This document shows positions 25,391 to 34,012 of a stretch of DNA of 64,000 bases, in pieces. The translations under genes were made by a program, and so were the position numbers. Each line of letters opens with the position of its first letter. Within the stretch, counting starts at the first letter, position 1. This DNA comes from Paenibacillus vini (lineage in GTDB: Bacteria; Bacillota; Bacilli; Paenibacillales; Paenibacillaceae), in assembly GCF_018403325.1 (NCBI RefSeq), contig NZ_BOSL01000006.1:62001-126000 (forward strand), given 5' to 3'. The notes beneath the pieces are model-generated. The model did no database searches. It was not told the DNA's origin and was given only the letters and a program-made list of their open reading frames with translations.

Positions 25391-26431
25391 CTACGACCTA
25401 TCGTTTGGCCGATACAATCCTAACATGACCGCCCAGAGCAGGCTGAACAAACCAAACGCGGGATAGAGGATAGACAAGAGCGCGCTGAATCCGAACTGGC
25501 TTGTCAGATAGCAGATGATCAGAATACTGATGGAGATCAGTTTCGGAGAGATTTTCAGGCGTTGCTTCAATTGGAGGGTTACCCCGTATACATCGGCGAC
25601 GAACGTACTGAAGATCTCCATAAAAATGAGAACGATATAAATGAGCTGAATGACGGTGCCTAGCTGTTGGGCGATGCTGCCCATTGGAATTTCGAACTGG
25701 ACGATGCCGGGCATGTAGGCCGAGAGGGCGAAATGTCCCGCCATCAGCATAAACCCGACGCCCGCACCGCCGAGAATGCCGCCCCAAACGATGGTTCTGC
25801 GGCTCTCCGTATGGCTGCCGATCGGGACCAGCACGGCTTGGGCCATCGACAAATTAAAGGCGGTATACATCAGCGGTGAGGCCCAGGCGGCGAGCAAAGG
25901 AGCATCTGTGGTAATGGTGAAGAACCGCGACGCCCCCGGGGAGCCCGCGGTATTGAAAATGATGGCCAGCGACAAGGTCAGCATCATGGGAACGACGATG
26001 GAATTCAGCTTCATAACGCCCCCGATGCCTCGTCCAAGCAACAGATAGGTACAAATGAGCGTGATCCACAAGCCGATCTGATAATGCATTCCGAAATGCT
26101 CCATAAATACCGATCCGGCTCCAGCCAGCATCACGCTGTTGACGCCGATCAGAACAACCATGGTAAACAGGCTTAGACTTTGGCCGATCCGGTCGCCGAA
26201 TAGCTTGCGGTTGAGATCCTCATACGATTCCGCTTTGATTTGTCTCGCCAGCAGCATCATTTTGGTGCCCAGCCAAATGAACAGAACCGTTGACAGGAGG
26301 ATGGTCAAGGCCGCCCATTTGCCGTATCGGGTAAAAAACTGGAGTATTTCCTGGCCTGTAGCAAAGCCGGCGCCGACGACGGTGCCGATATAAGTGAAAG
26401 CGATTTGCATAACTTTTACGGCATTTTTCAT
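25391..26431 (-). CDS. YkvI family membrane protein (APC-like)
   Basis: A 346-residue integral membrane protein with about ten helices. The N-terminal IAFTYIGTVVGAGFATGQEILQFF is the family signature and resembles the broken first helix of APC/LeuT-type transporters. Substrate unknown. ATG 26431 (MKNAVKVMQ) is preceded by GGGGG at 6-7 bases; the longer frame that begins 23 codons upstream lacks a site. It is divergent from xpt, with about 100 bases between the starts. Confidence 0.82.
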   Translation of the reverse strand: MKNAVKVMQIAFTYIGTVVGAGFATGQEILQFFTRYGKWAALTILLSTVLFIWLGTKMMLLARQIKAESYEDLNRKLFGDRIGQSLSLFTMVVLIGVNSVMLAGAGSVFMEHFGMHYQIGLWITLICTYLLLGRGIGGVMKLNSIVVPMMLTLSLAIIFNTAGSPGASRFFTITTDAPLLAAWASPLMYTAFNLSMAQAVLVPIGSHTESRRTIVWGGILGGAGVGFMLMAGHFALSAYMPGIVQFEIPMGSIAQQLGTVIQLIYIVLIFMEIFSTFVADVYGVTLQLKQRLKISPKLISISILIICYLTSQFGFSALLSILYPAFGLFSLLWAVMLGLYRPNDRS

Positions 26432-26534
26432 GGTTTTCCCCCCGGCCGATGTGCTATATATAGTACAAGGTATGTTGTCCGGGAACGGGACATGACTCAA
26501 ACTCTAAATGAGATCTAGTTCGGGAGGAAATGGA

Positions 26535-27107
26535 ATGGAGAAATTGAAACAAGCAATCGTGGAGCAGGGCGTGGTCGTATCGGATCAGGTATTGAAGCTG
26601 GATGCGCTGCTGAATCACCAGGTCGATCCGGCGCTGACGATGGAAATGGGCAAACAATTTGCGGAACGGTTCCGGGATGACGGCGTAACCCGGGTAGTTA
26701 CGGTTGAATCCTCAGGAATTGCCGTCGCTTTTGCTACGGCCTATGAGCTTGGGGTGCCGCTGGTATTTGCCCGCCGCAAAAAAACGCTGCTCGCTGAACC
26801 GGACATGCTATGCGAACGGGTTCCTTCGTTTACGAAGGGCATCGTGACGGATATATTGATTTCCCGGGAATTTATTTCGCCGGATGACCGGATTCTGTTC
26901 ATCGACGACATTATCGCAAATGGAGATGCAGCCAGAGGTCTCGTGAAAATCATTGAACGTTCCGGAGCAACGTTGGTCGGCGCAGGTATCGTGGTCGAAA
27001 AATGCTTCCAGCTCGGTGCGAATGCGTTGCGCGAGCAGGGAGTGCGTTTGGAGTCGCTCGCTAAAATCGCTTCGCTTGAGGGCGGAGACATCATTTTCGC
27101 GGACTAG
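26535..27107 (+). CDS. xpt: Xanthine phosphoribosyltransferase
   Basis: A 190-residue purine salvage enzyme converting xanthine and PRPP to XMP. The length and motifs match Bacillus Xpt: VTVESSGIAVAFATAYELGVPLVFARRKK, and the PRPP loop RILFIDDIIANGDAA. The ATG is preceded by GGGAGG at 8-9 bases. In B. subtilis xpt is headed by a guanine riboswitch and followed by pbuX; here the ~100-base leader shows neither the riboswitch core nor a following permease gene. The YkvI-like gene diverges upstream. Confidence 0.92.
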   Translation: MEKLKQAIVEQGVVVSDQVLKLDALLNHQVDPALTMEMGKQFAERFRDDGVTRVVTVESSGIAVAFATAYELGVPLVFARRKKTLLAEPDMLCERVPSFTKGIVTDILISREFISPDDRILFIDDIIANGDAARGLVKIIERSGATLVGAGIVVEKCFQLGANALREQGVRLESLAKIASLEGGDIIFAD

Positions 27108-27210
27108 AACGAAAACATGAAAATTAATTGGTTCCAATTTTGCAACAGTTCTTTGCAGGCCTCTTTTTTTTCGTTATAATGAGGATTACTAGGGAGAGGA
27201 GGCTTACAAA

Positions 27211-27543
27211 ATGGGGAATGAATCTGTAGTGAACGCGGAATTTTTTATTTCAAAATTGTCCGAAGCCAAGGTGACTTTCGAGCGTGCCCTGGATTGCAAA
27301 CATACGGAATTTGATGACCTTTATCCCTATATGCTTGAGCATCCCCAGTTCTTCTGGTATAAGCGCTACGTGGCCTGGTCACAACTGCTGACGATCGCGG
27401 GGCTGTGCGAGGAACTCGGTGTTGCCTGGAAAGAGGAGTTCAGTCCGCAGCAGGTTGTTTACTTGCAGCAACGGGTCATGTCCGCGAAAGTGCTTGATTT
27501 CTGGTTTGAGAAGAACGACAGCAAGGAGCATGCTCAGCGTTAA
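27211..27543 (+). CDS. Hypothetical protein, 110 residues
   Basis: I do not recognise a family. The product is soluble, acidic and predicted helical, rich in aromatic residues (HPQFFWYKRYVAWSQLL, VLDFWFEKND). It has no signal peptide, membrane helix or cysteine motif beyond scattered cysteines. GAGGAGG with an 8-base spacing precedes the ATG, so translation is probably strong. It has its own terminator downstream (27629-27660). Confidence 0.7.
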   Translation: MGNESVVNAEFFISKLSEAKVTFERALDCKHTEFDDLYPYMLEHPQFFWYKRYVAWSQLLTIAGLCEELGVAWKEEFSPQQVVYLQQRVMSAKVLDFWFEKNDSKEHAQR

Positions 27544-27628
27544 GGGTGTATCACAATTAGCCGCAGGCTGGTCGGTCGGTTCTTGATGAGACTAAGTGAT
27601 GCCGGATAGAAAGTATGGAATATTCAAG

Positions 27629-27660
27629 GACTCCGTCAGTTTGCTGCGGAGTCTTTTTTT
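27629..27660 (+). terminator. Intrinsic terminator
   Basis: GACTCCG (27629-27635) pairs with CGGAGTC (27647-27653), followed by seven T. Confidence 0.85.
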
Positions 27661-27704
27661 GTTAAGATAATGAATGTAAGTTTCTTATAAGGCGGTGATT
27701 TGCA

Positions 27705-27920
27705 ATGATTTCCGATGAAGAGTTGAATGAATATAGATTGTCCGGGGAAAAGGTGCGCGTTGTGAGGGACGCGATCCCCGAGAACGATATCCGGGGCATT
27801 GTCGTCGCGTGGGATGAAACTCATGTATTGATTCGAAGACCGAACCGGAACGTAGTCAAGCTGGACCGGAGCTATAGCTACCGTCCTTCCCGGGAACCGA
27901 GGGTTTTGCCGGAGGAATAG
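27705..27920 (+). CDS. Hypothetical small protein, 71 residues
   Basis: A short, charged, beta-rich protein (KVRVVRDAIPENDIRGIVVAWDETHVLIRRPNRNVVKLDRSYSYRP region), suggestive of a small barrel such as an SH3- or Tudor-like fold, though that is only an impression. AAGGCGGTGATT precedes the ATG. No family recognised. It lies 70 bases before the AhpD-like gene. Confidence 0.65.
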   Translation: MISDEELNEYRLSGEKVRVVRDAIPENDIRGIVVAWDETHVLIRRPNRNVVKLDRSYSYRPSREPRVLPEE

Positions 27921-27990
27921 CATATTTTTGGCATGGCGGGACAACGTAAGGTAGGAAGTTAATCTCCTGCAGAAAGGAAGCTAATACCTT

Positions 27991-28335
27991 ATGTCACTCG
28001 TCAACGACAAAATCAAGGCTTATAAAGATCAGATCAGTCATTACGGAGAAGCGGTTCCCGGTGCGACGGAGGCTTACCATGCCTTTACCGGAGAAAGCTT
28101 TGGCGACGGAGTGCTGGATGCAAAGACGAAGCAACTCATTGCCCTAGGCATTGCGTTGTCCACCAACAATGAAGTGTGCACGTATTATCACGCCTCTGAA
28201 GCCAAATCCAAAGGAGCGTCCGAAGCGGAGCTTCTGGAGACGGTAGCCGTCGCCTCGGCGGCACTGGCCGGAAATGCTTTGTCTCAGGGCGTGATCCGGG
28301 TTCAGGAAGCCTTGGGGGAAACTCCGATTAACTAG
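27991..28335 (+). CDS. Carboxymuconolactone decarboxylase (AhpD-like) family protein
   Basis: A 114-residue all-helical protein of the CMD/AhpD fold: the pattern LDAKTKQLIALGIALSTNNEVCTYYHASEAKSKGASEAELLETVAVASA fits the family along its length. In AhpD the redox site is E-x(2)-C-x(2)-C-x(3)-H; here only one cysteine is present (NEVCTYYHA) and the second is Tyr. A thioredoxin-like peroxidase-reducing reaction with a C-C pair is therefore unlikely unless it forms intermolecular disulfides. Function unknown. Confidence 0.82.
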   Translation: MSLVNDKIKAYKDQISHYGEAVPGATEAYHAFTGESFGDGVLDAKTKQLIALGIALSTNNEVCTYYHASEAKSKGASEAELLETVAVASAALAGNALSQGVIRVQEALGETPIN

Positions 28336-28408
28336 CGCCGTGGCAAGATACTAGTGTGTTTACCCAAGGAAACCGTAATGAAAATATAAAAATTACCGGT
28401 TCAAGGTG

Positions 28409-28448
28409 CCCCTGCAGATGAAAGTATTGGTCTGTAGGGGTGTTTTTT
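28409..28448. terminator. Terminator between the AhpD-like gene and the convergent small gene
   Basis: CCCCTGCAGA (28409-28418) pairs with TCTGTAGGGG (28431-28440), including one G-T pair, followed by a T run. Confidence 0.75.
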
Positions 28449-28473
28449 TACGATCAGAACGACGACTTGTTGA

Positions 28474-28854
28474 TCACATTGGAAGAGGAACCCCAGCGCT
28501 TCCTAAATAGGCTCGGATCCGGAAAGAAGTTTCCCTCTGGAGAGCCTGCCACGATATTTTCATGTGACCCCGATATTCTCTGCAGAGATATTCGGCTTCA
28601 ACCCCTTGATCGTCCTGGTGTAGTCCGATTAATGTGATTCCGAGTTGTTGGAGCTCCGCCCCAATCTCTTCCTGAATCAAACATGCGCGTTGTTCTGCGA
28701 TATGGATCATATCTGTATAAAGTTCTGGATTCCTCAAAGCGCTGCATTCTTTTAAAACACGGGCATCACGCTGCAAAATACGACGGGTGATTAGGAGTAG
28801 AATTACGCTTCGAATTAGCACCAATTCTTCGTCCGTTATGCCGGGAACCTTCAT
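28474..28854 (-). CDS. Hypothetical protein, 126 residues
   Basis: Not recognised. The product is mostly helical: an N-terminal segment EELVLIRSVILLLITRRILQRDARVL, a central acidic helix and a C-terminal LQRETSFRIRAYLG. The YLCREYRGHMKISW stretch suggests a small mixed C-terminal subdomain. No signal peptide. The ATG at 28854 is preceded by AAAGGTGGTG, complementary to the 16S 3' end. It converges with the AhpD-like gene, sharing a terminator. Confidence 0.65.
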   Translation of the reverse strand: MKVPGITDEELVLIRSVILLLITRRILQRDARVLKECSALRNPELYTDMIHIAEQRACLIQEEIGAELQQLGITLIGLHQDDQGVEAEYLCREYRGHMKISWQALQRETSFRIRAYLGSAGVPLPM

Positions 28855-28956
28855 TTGAACACCACCTTTGTATACATATCATATTTATAAGGGGAACTTG
28901 TGTTCCTATTTTAACCCGATTCCCATGAGATTAAAAGTGCTTGAACTAAATTTCTG

Positions 28957-28985
28957 TTGACTCGCAATAACCGGCGTGGTATATT
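28957..28985 (+). promoter_or_regulatory. Promoter of tRNA-Leu
   Basis: TTGACT (28957-28962), 17-base spacer, TATATT (28980-28985), about 46 bases before the tRNA 5' end. Confidence 0.65.
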
Positions 28986-29031
28986 ATATCTTGTCGCTGC
29001 GGAAAACACTTTCCTGCAAGTCAGACAACAT

Positions 29032-29118
<87 letters not shown>

Positions 29119-29131
29119 TACATAACATGCT

Positions 29132-29159
29132 AAACTCCAGAGAAATCTGGAGTTTTTTT
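29132..29159 (+). terminator. Terminator of tRNA-Leu
   Basis: AAACTCCAGA (29132-29141) pairs with TCTGGAGTTT (29146-29155) around a GAAA tetraloop, followed by T residues. Confidence 0.9.
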
Positions 29160-29305
29160 GTTTTTCTTCCGCAAGAACGGGCAGGTGAGTTGCCTCTTTT
29201 TTTGAAGGAAATGTCTCGACGGATCAAGATATTTATGACATTTACGGAGCGCTGGACGACAAGATCAGAGGAGAAGTTTGGAAAAAGCTTTTAATAATCC
29301 ATATA

Positions 29306-29334
29306 TTGACAACAACGCAAAATCATGATATTTT
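29306..29334 (+). promoter_or_regulatory. Predicted sigma-A promoter of the amylase gene
   Basis: TTGACA (29306-29311), 17-base spacer, TATTTT (29329-29334). Transcription would start near 29341, inside or just before the predicted LacI operator. Confidence 0.6.
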
Positions 29335-29343
29335 CTTGTTGGA

Positions 29344-29357
29344 AAACCGGTTTCCCT
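29344..29357. promoter_or_regulatory. Predicted LacI-family operator at the amylase start of transcription
   Basis: The 10-bp palindrome AAACCGGTTT followed by CCCT overlaps the predicted start of transcription. The same 14-base sequence occurs in inverted orientation upstream of the neighbouring LacI-family gene (34013-34026). LacI proteins bind such C-G-centred palindromes. Confidence 0.65.
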
Positions 29358-29372
29358 TTGTGGTGAAATTAT

Positions 29373-29534
29373 ATGAACCTGGAAGGAGCTGAGCGGAAGC
29401 GTAAGGTTCGCGAAAGGAATAAAATCGGCAAGCCGGAGTTCGCAGCCGGACAAACAGTAGCATACAACAGTGGCAGGTTGGCAGATAAGAGTAACGGGAA
29501 GAGAGACGAACTACCTTTTGTAAGCGCTTTATAA
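29373..29534 (+). other. Possible 53-codon leader ORF in the amylase 5' leader
   Basis: An ATG-started frame in the ~200-base leader between the amylase promoter and gene encodes a basic, hydrophilic peptide (MNLEGAERKRKVRERNK...) ending inside the cre-like site. Only a weak GGTG-type ribosome binding site precedes it. It may be chance. Apart from this, the promoter, operator and cre site, the 29160-29555 stretch shows nothing else. Confidence 0.25.
29518..29532. promoter_or_regulatory. cre-like site (CcpA) before the amylase gene
   Basis: TTGTAAGCGCTTTAT matches 14 of 15 positions of the cre consensus WTGNAANCGNWNNCW. It lies in the leader, where bound CcpA would block elongation. Confidence 0.5.
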
Positions 29535-29555
29535 ATCAAAGGAGGGATTAAATTG

Positions 29556-32500
29556 ATGATTAATAAGCGTCGCTTAACTCAAATCTTTATGGTCGCCATC
29601 ATGTTCCTGTCGATTACCGTGAATGCGTTCATTGTTGCACCGAAACAAGCGCACGCCGCAAGTATTGGCACCGTGGATGAGAACGACACCATCTATCAAA
29701 TCATGGTGGACAGGTTCCACGACGGTGATAAGTCGAACAATGCCACGGGAACTGCCATCCGGTATGCCGAGAACGGCGAGGAAGATTTCCGCTACATGAA
29801 GGGCGGGGATTGGCAGGGAGTTATTGATAAGCTTCCGTATATTCACAACATGGGCTATACGGCAATCTGGATTTCTCCTGTCGCCGAGCCGCAGATGACG
29901 AACCGGGACAATAACGGGACCGGCCGCAACACAGCTTATCACGGTTACAACGTGAAGGATCCCAACGCCGCGAATCCATACTTCGGTACGAAGGAAAAGC
30001 TGAAGGAACTCGTGGACAGCGCCCACGCGCTCGGCATCAAGGTCATCATCGACGTCGTGCCGAACCATGTCGGAGATTACATGCTCGGAACGCAAGCTTA
30101 CTATGACATTCCGAGCCTGCAGCCGGCGGCTCCATTCAATAATCCTTCCTGGTATCATCACAACGGGGATATCAACTGGTCGCTCGTTGACGGCAACTAC
30201 ACGCAATGGGCCCAGGACTACATGGAGAATCACGACTTGGCCGGACTCGACGATATTGACTTCGACGTGCCTGCGGCCAAATCCGCCATCTTTAGTTCGA
30301 TTAAAGGCTGGTTCGATTATACGGGAGCCGACGGAGCCCGCGTGGATGCGGCGAAGCTGATCAAGCCGACGGACATCGGCGAACTGCAGAACCTGCTCGG
30401 CGTGAATACGTTCGGGGAAAATTTCGACGGCAACGCGGAATTCGTCTCGCGCTGGGTAGGCCAGAACAAAGAATGGGGAATGCTCGACTTCCCGCTGTTC
30501 TTCTCGGTTCTGAACAGCTTTGCTTACGGTCAGTCTTTTGAATCCAACATCAAGAGCACATTGGCTCAGGACTCATACTATAACGGCAACGCCAATCATA
30601 TGGTAACGTTCATCGACAACCACGACCGTAACCGGTTCTTAACCGAAGCGGGAGGAAGCGTCGAAAAATTACAAAACGCGCTGACCTTTATCTTTACGGT
30701 ACGCGGTGTACCAGTGGTCTTCCAAGGCACCGAGCAGAACAAGGGGAACGGCAACGGCTCCATTATTACCGGAGGCATCGCCGATACGTGGAACCGCTGG
30801 TCGATGGTGAAGCGCGACGCCAACGGCAATGTCATTCAAGACTATTTCAACGAAAATACGAGCACCTATAAATATGTGGCGAAGCTAAATCAGATTCGCA
30901 AAAATTACGAGGCTCTGCGCAAAGGCACCCAGCGTGAAATGTGGTCGGCTCAGAACTTGTATGCTTTCTCCCGCCGCATGGATAACGGTGCCAACACGGG
31001 TCAAGAAGTCATTTCCGTCTTCAGTAACGCTTCCAGCGGTACGCAGACGGTGACGATCCCGCTTCGCGCCGAAAGCACGCTTGCTGTCGGAACTGTGCTG
31101 GTGAATCAGCTCAATACTTCCGACACGGTAACCGTGGCCTCCGGGGGAGTGACGGGCAAGCAGATTACGGTCAGCATCGGAGCCAACTCGTCCAAAATAT
31201 ATGCGAAGGCGCAATCGGATACGACAGCTCCGACAGTGCCGGGTAATGTCACGGCAACCGTTCAAAGCTCTACTAGCGTGAAGCTAACCTGGACGGCATC
31301 GAGCGACAATGTCGGGGTTACCGGCTATGAAGTTTACCGGGACGGCGTCAAGGTCGGAACGGCGAACGGCACTTCTTATATCGATAGCGGCCTGTCGGTA
31401 AATACGACATACTCCTATACGGTAAAGGCTTATGATGCGGCGGGCAACAAGTCCGTAGCCAGCTCGCCACCGGCAACGGTTAAGACGGGAGCACCGGACA
31501 CGGAGGCGCCGAGCGTGCCGCAGAACGTGAGCGCTACTGCATCTTCGTCTTCTTCAGCAACCATTACATGGAGCGCGTCGAGTGACAATGTCGCCGTCAC
31601 AGGCTATGAAGTTTACAGAAATGGGGTCAAGGTTGGAACTACGGCTACAACTTCTTATACGGATACGGGGCTAGCGGCAAGTACGTCTTACTCCTATACG
31701 GTGAAGGCTTACGATGCGGCGGGCAACTTGTCGGCGTTCAGTGCAGCAGCGCTTGTTACGACGGCAGCAGGCAATAATGTGACGATCTATTATAAACAAG
31801 GCTTTACGACACCGTATATTCATTATCGTCCGGCAGGAGGAACATGGACGACGGCTCCGGGCGTACCGATCCCAGCCTCAGAATATGCGGGCTATAACAA
31901 AATCACGATCAACATCGGTACGGCTACCCAGTTGGAAGCCTGCTTCAATAATGGCGCCGGAACGTGGGACAGCAACAATTCGCAAAACTATCTTTTCGGC
32001 GTGGGCACATGGACATACACCCCGACCGGCCATATCACAGCGGGAGGGCCAATCGTTGATGGGAACGCCCCGAGCGTGCCGCAAAACGTGAGCGCGACGG
32101 CATCCGGTACTTCAGCAACCGTAACGTGGACGGCGTCAACGGACGACGTGGCGGTGACCGGATACGAAGTGTACCGCAACGGAACGAAGGTCGGAACTAC
32201 GGCTACAACAAGCTATAGTGATACTGGCTTGGCTGGAAACACAACTTACAATTACACGGTGAAGGCCTACGATGCGGCGGGTAATGTATCTGCTGAGAGC
32301 GCGGCCGCTACCGTCACGACTCAAGCGGGGAATACGGCTACGATCTACTACAAGAACGATTCGTTCTCCTCCAAATACATTCATTACAAACTGGACGGAT
32401 CTACGACCTGGACGACGGCACCGGGCGTGCAAATGAGTTCTTCACCGTTCGCCGGCTACAGCGTCGCCGCGATTGATCTTGGCTCAGCTACGGGATTGAC

Positions 32501-32927
32501 GGCAGCGTTCAATAACGGAGCGGGCTCGTGGGACAATAATGGAGGAAATAATTATCACTTTGGAAGCGGACCGTCGAGCCTGGTGAACGGGAATTTGAGC
32601 CCGGGCGAACCGCAAGCGGACAGTGTGACGTTCCGGGTATCAGTACCGACGAACACACCGATTGACAGTCCGGTGTATATCTCCGGCAGCTTTAACAGCT
32701 GGAATGCGGCCGATCCTGCATATCAGTTGACGAAGGAGAGCGACGGAACTTATAGCATTACGTTGAACTGGCCGACGGGGACGGCGGTTCAATACAAATT
32801 TACAAGGGGCTCATGGACAAGCGTAGAAGTTGGAGCCAATGGGGCTGACGTCAATAATCGGACGCTGAGCCCGTCCGGAGGCGCGCAGACCATCCCGGTT
32901 ACCGTCGCTCGTTGGAAGGATTTATAG
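29556..32927 (+). CDS. Secreted multidomain alpha-amylase (GH13, Fn3, CBM25, CBM20-like)
   Basis: A 1123-residue extracellular starch-degrading enzyme. A signal peptide ends near AHA (residue ~36). The GH13 barrel (residues ~45-450) shows all four conserved regions: DVVPNH, GARVDAAKL with nucleophile D264, GENFDG with acid/base E288, and FIDNHD with D357. A C-terminal beta domain follows to ~545. Then come Fn3 (~555-645), Fn3 (~650-737), CBM25 (~740-825), Fn3 (~830-915), CBM25 (~920-1010) and a terminal starch-binding module of CBM20 type (FRVSVPTNTPIDSPVYISGSFN...). The Fn3 repeats are close copies (SVPQNVSATAS, AVTGYEVYRNG). ATG 29556 has GGAGGG at 9 bases. Regulation is likely by the LacI operator and a cre-like site. 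Confidence 0.93.
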   Translation: MINKRRLTQIFMVAIMFLSITVNAFIVAPKQAHAASIGTVDENDTIYQIMVDRFHDGDKSNNATGTAIRYAENGEEDFRYMKGGDWQGVIDKLPYIHNMGYTAIWISPVAEPQMTNRDNNGTGRNTAYHGYNVKDPNAANPYFGTKEKLKELVDSAHALGIKVIIDVVPNHVGDYMLGTQAYYDIPSLQPAAPFNNPSWYHHNGDINWSLVDGNYTQWAQDYMENHDLAGLDDIDFDVPAAKSAIFSSIKGWFDYTGADGARVDAAKLIKPTDIGELQNLLGVNTFGENFDGNAEFVSRWVGQNKEWGMLDFPLFFSVLNSFAYGQSFESNIKSTLAQDSYYNGNANHMVTFIDNHDRNRFLTEAGGSVEKLQNALTFIFTVRGVPVVFQGTEQNKGNGNGSIITGGIADTWNRWSMVKRDANGNVIQDYFNENTSTYKYVAKLNQIRKNYEALRKGTQREMWSAQNLYAFSRRMDNGANTGQEVISVFSNASSGTQTVTIPLRAESTLAVGTVLVNQLNTSDTVTVASGGVTGKQITVSIGANSSKIYAKAQSDTTAPTVPGNVTATVQSSTSVKLTWTASSDNVGVTGYEVYRDGVKVGTANGTSYIDSGLSVNTTYSYTVKAYDAAGNKSVASSPPATVKTGAPDTEAPSVPQNVSATASSSSSATITWSASSDNVAVTGYEVYRNGVKVGTTATTSYTDTGLAASTSYSYTVKAYDAAGNLSAFSAAALVTTAAGNNVTIYYKQGFTTPYIHYRPAGGTWTTAPGVPIPASEYAGYNKITINIGTATQLEACFNNGAGTWDSNNSQNYLFGVGTWTYTPTGHITAGGPIVDGNAPSVPQNVSATASGTSATVTWTASTDDVAVTGYEVYRNGTKVGTTATTSYSDTGLAGNTTYNYTVKAYDAAGNVSAESAAATVTTQAGNTATIYYKNDSFSSKYIHYKLDGSTTWTTAPGVQMSSSPFAGYSVAAIDLGSATGLTAAFNNGAGSWDNNGGNNYHFGSGPSSLVNGNLSPGEPQADSVTFRVSVPTNTPIDSPVYISGSFNSWNAADPAYQLTKESDGTYSITLNWPTGTAVQYKFTRGSWTSVEVGANGADVNNRTLSPSGGAQTIPVTVARWKDL

Positions 32928-32944
32928 TAATAAAGGAAAGAAAG

Positions 32945-32983
32945 AGCCGGACAGGAGTCTCACTCCAGTCCGGCTTTTCTTTT
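32945..32983. terminator. Bidirectional terminator overlapping the lacI stop codon
   Basis: AGCCGGAC (32945-32952) pairs with GTCCGGCT (32968-32975) and GGAG (32954-32957) with CTCC (32963-32966). The loop TCTCA (32958-32962) holds the minus-strand stop codon of the LacI gene. T-rich tracts lie on both sides, so it also ends the amylase transcript. Confidence 0.8.
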
Positions 32984-33988
32984 GAGGGTTGATTCCCTTA
33001 TATTAAGTTTTGGTTGAAGAAGTAAGGAAGGATAAGGAAGGTCAGGTTGGTTCATTACTTCGATCAGCATTCTGCCCGCCGTAGCGCCCAACTGGAATGT
33101 ATCGATAAAAAGGCTTGTAAGCGGCGGATTCGTATGCGGCGAGAACGGGTAATCGTCAAAAGTCGCGATACCGATTTCACCGGGGATGGCTATACCCGCT
33201 TGTTGAATTGCCTTTAGCGCCCCAAAGGCGGAGTAATTGTTCATGCACACGAGCGAGTCCGGCGGATGATCGCTTCTTAGCAATTCCAGTACGGCTTGAT
33301 AGCCGTGATTCTCATCGGCTACACCGTGAATGGTGCGGTCTTCCCGATACGGTATTCCGGCTTCCAGCAGGGCTTGCCTGTATCCTTGGTGGCGTTTGGT
33401 GAAGATTCTCTCTAACGGTTCCCCTCCGATAAAAGCGATGTCGCGATAGCCTTCATCAAGTAAATGACCGGTAAGCATCCGGCCCCCTTCGGCATTATCA
33501 TAGTCCGCCCATGGTACAGGAAAGGAATGAAATTCACCGATCGTCACGAAAGGGAAGTCGAGGCTGTTCAATGTCTTGACCATATCTTCGCTCATAATAG
33601 CATTGTTAGCAATCAATCCGTCGATGCGGCCGCTACGGACAAGCCGGTTTATTACGTTACGTTCCGGGTCGTCCTGCTGCATATTGGCAATCGTCAATTC
33701 GTACTTCATCGGGCCGATGACGCTCTCGATACCGGATATGATATTAAGGAAGAACGGGTTCATATACTCGCTCTCCCGGGCCATATCAATGAGCATCCCT
33801 ATATTATGACTACTCCGCTTAGCCAAGCGCGTTGCGATGCTGCTGGGTGTGTAGTTCATTTGCTCCATGATCTCCCGTACTCTGGTTTTGGTCTCCTTGG
33901 AGATCTTCGGAGAATCGTTAAGTACTTTCGATACGGTGGATTTCGCTACGTTGGCTGCCTTTGCAATATCTTGGATCGTAACTTTCAT
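32960..33988 (-). CDS. LacI family transcriptional regulator, probable amylase repressor
   Basis: A 342-residue repressor. The HTH and hinge are canonical: VTIQDIAKAANVAKSTVSKVLNDSPKISKETKTRVREIMEQMNYTPSSIATRLAKR (residues 2-57), followed by a periplasmic-binding-type effector domain (IGMLIDMARESEYMNPFFLNIISGIE, FIGGEPLERIFTKRHQGYRQAL, IGIATFDDYPFSPHTNPPLTS). The effector is probably a maltose-like oligosaccharide, inferred from the convergent amylase gene. ATG 33988 has GGGAGG 7 bases upstream. A copy of the AAACCGGTTT operator lies 25 bases upstream, consistent with autoregulation. The coding end runs into the shared terminator. Confidence 0.9.
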   Translation of the reverse strand: MKVTIQDIAKAANVAKSTVSKVLNDSPKISKETKTRVREIMEQMNYTPSSIATRLAKRSSHNIGMLIDMARESEYMNPFFLNIISGIESVIGPMKYELTIANMQQDDPERNVINRLVRSGRIDGLIANNAIMSEDMVKTLNSLDFPFVTIGEFHSFPVPWADYDNAEGGRMLTGHLLDEGYRDIAFIGGEPLERIFTKRHQGYRQALLEAGIPYREDRTIHGVADENHGYQAVLELLRSDHPPDSLVCMNNYSAFGALKAIQQAGIAIPGEIGIATFDDYPFSPHTNPPLTSLFIDTFQLGATAGRMLIEVMNQPDLPYPSLLLQPKLNIRESTLKRKAGLE

Positions 33989-34012
33989 GAGCATTCCTCC
34001 CGGCATTAGGTT

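Noticed and set aside
26432-26534. Possible purine riboswitch before xpt
   Set aside because: The conserved core bases of the guanine/adenine aptamer are not present and the leader is too short.
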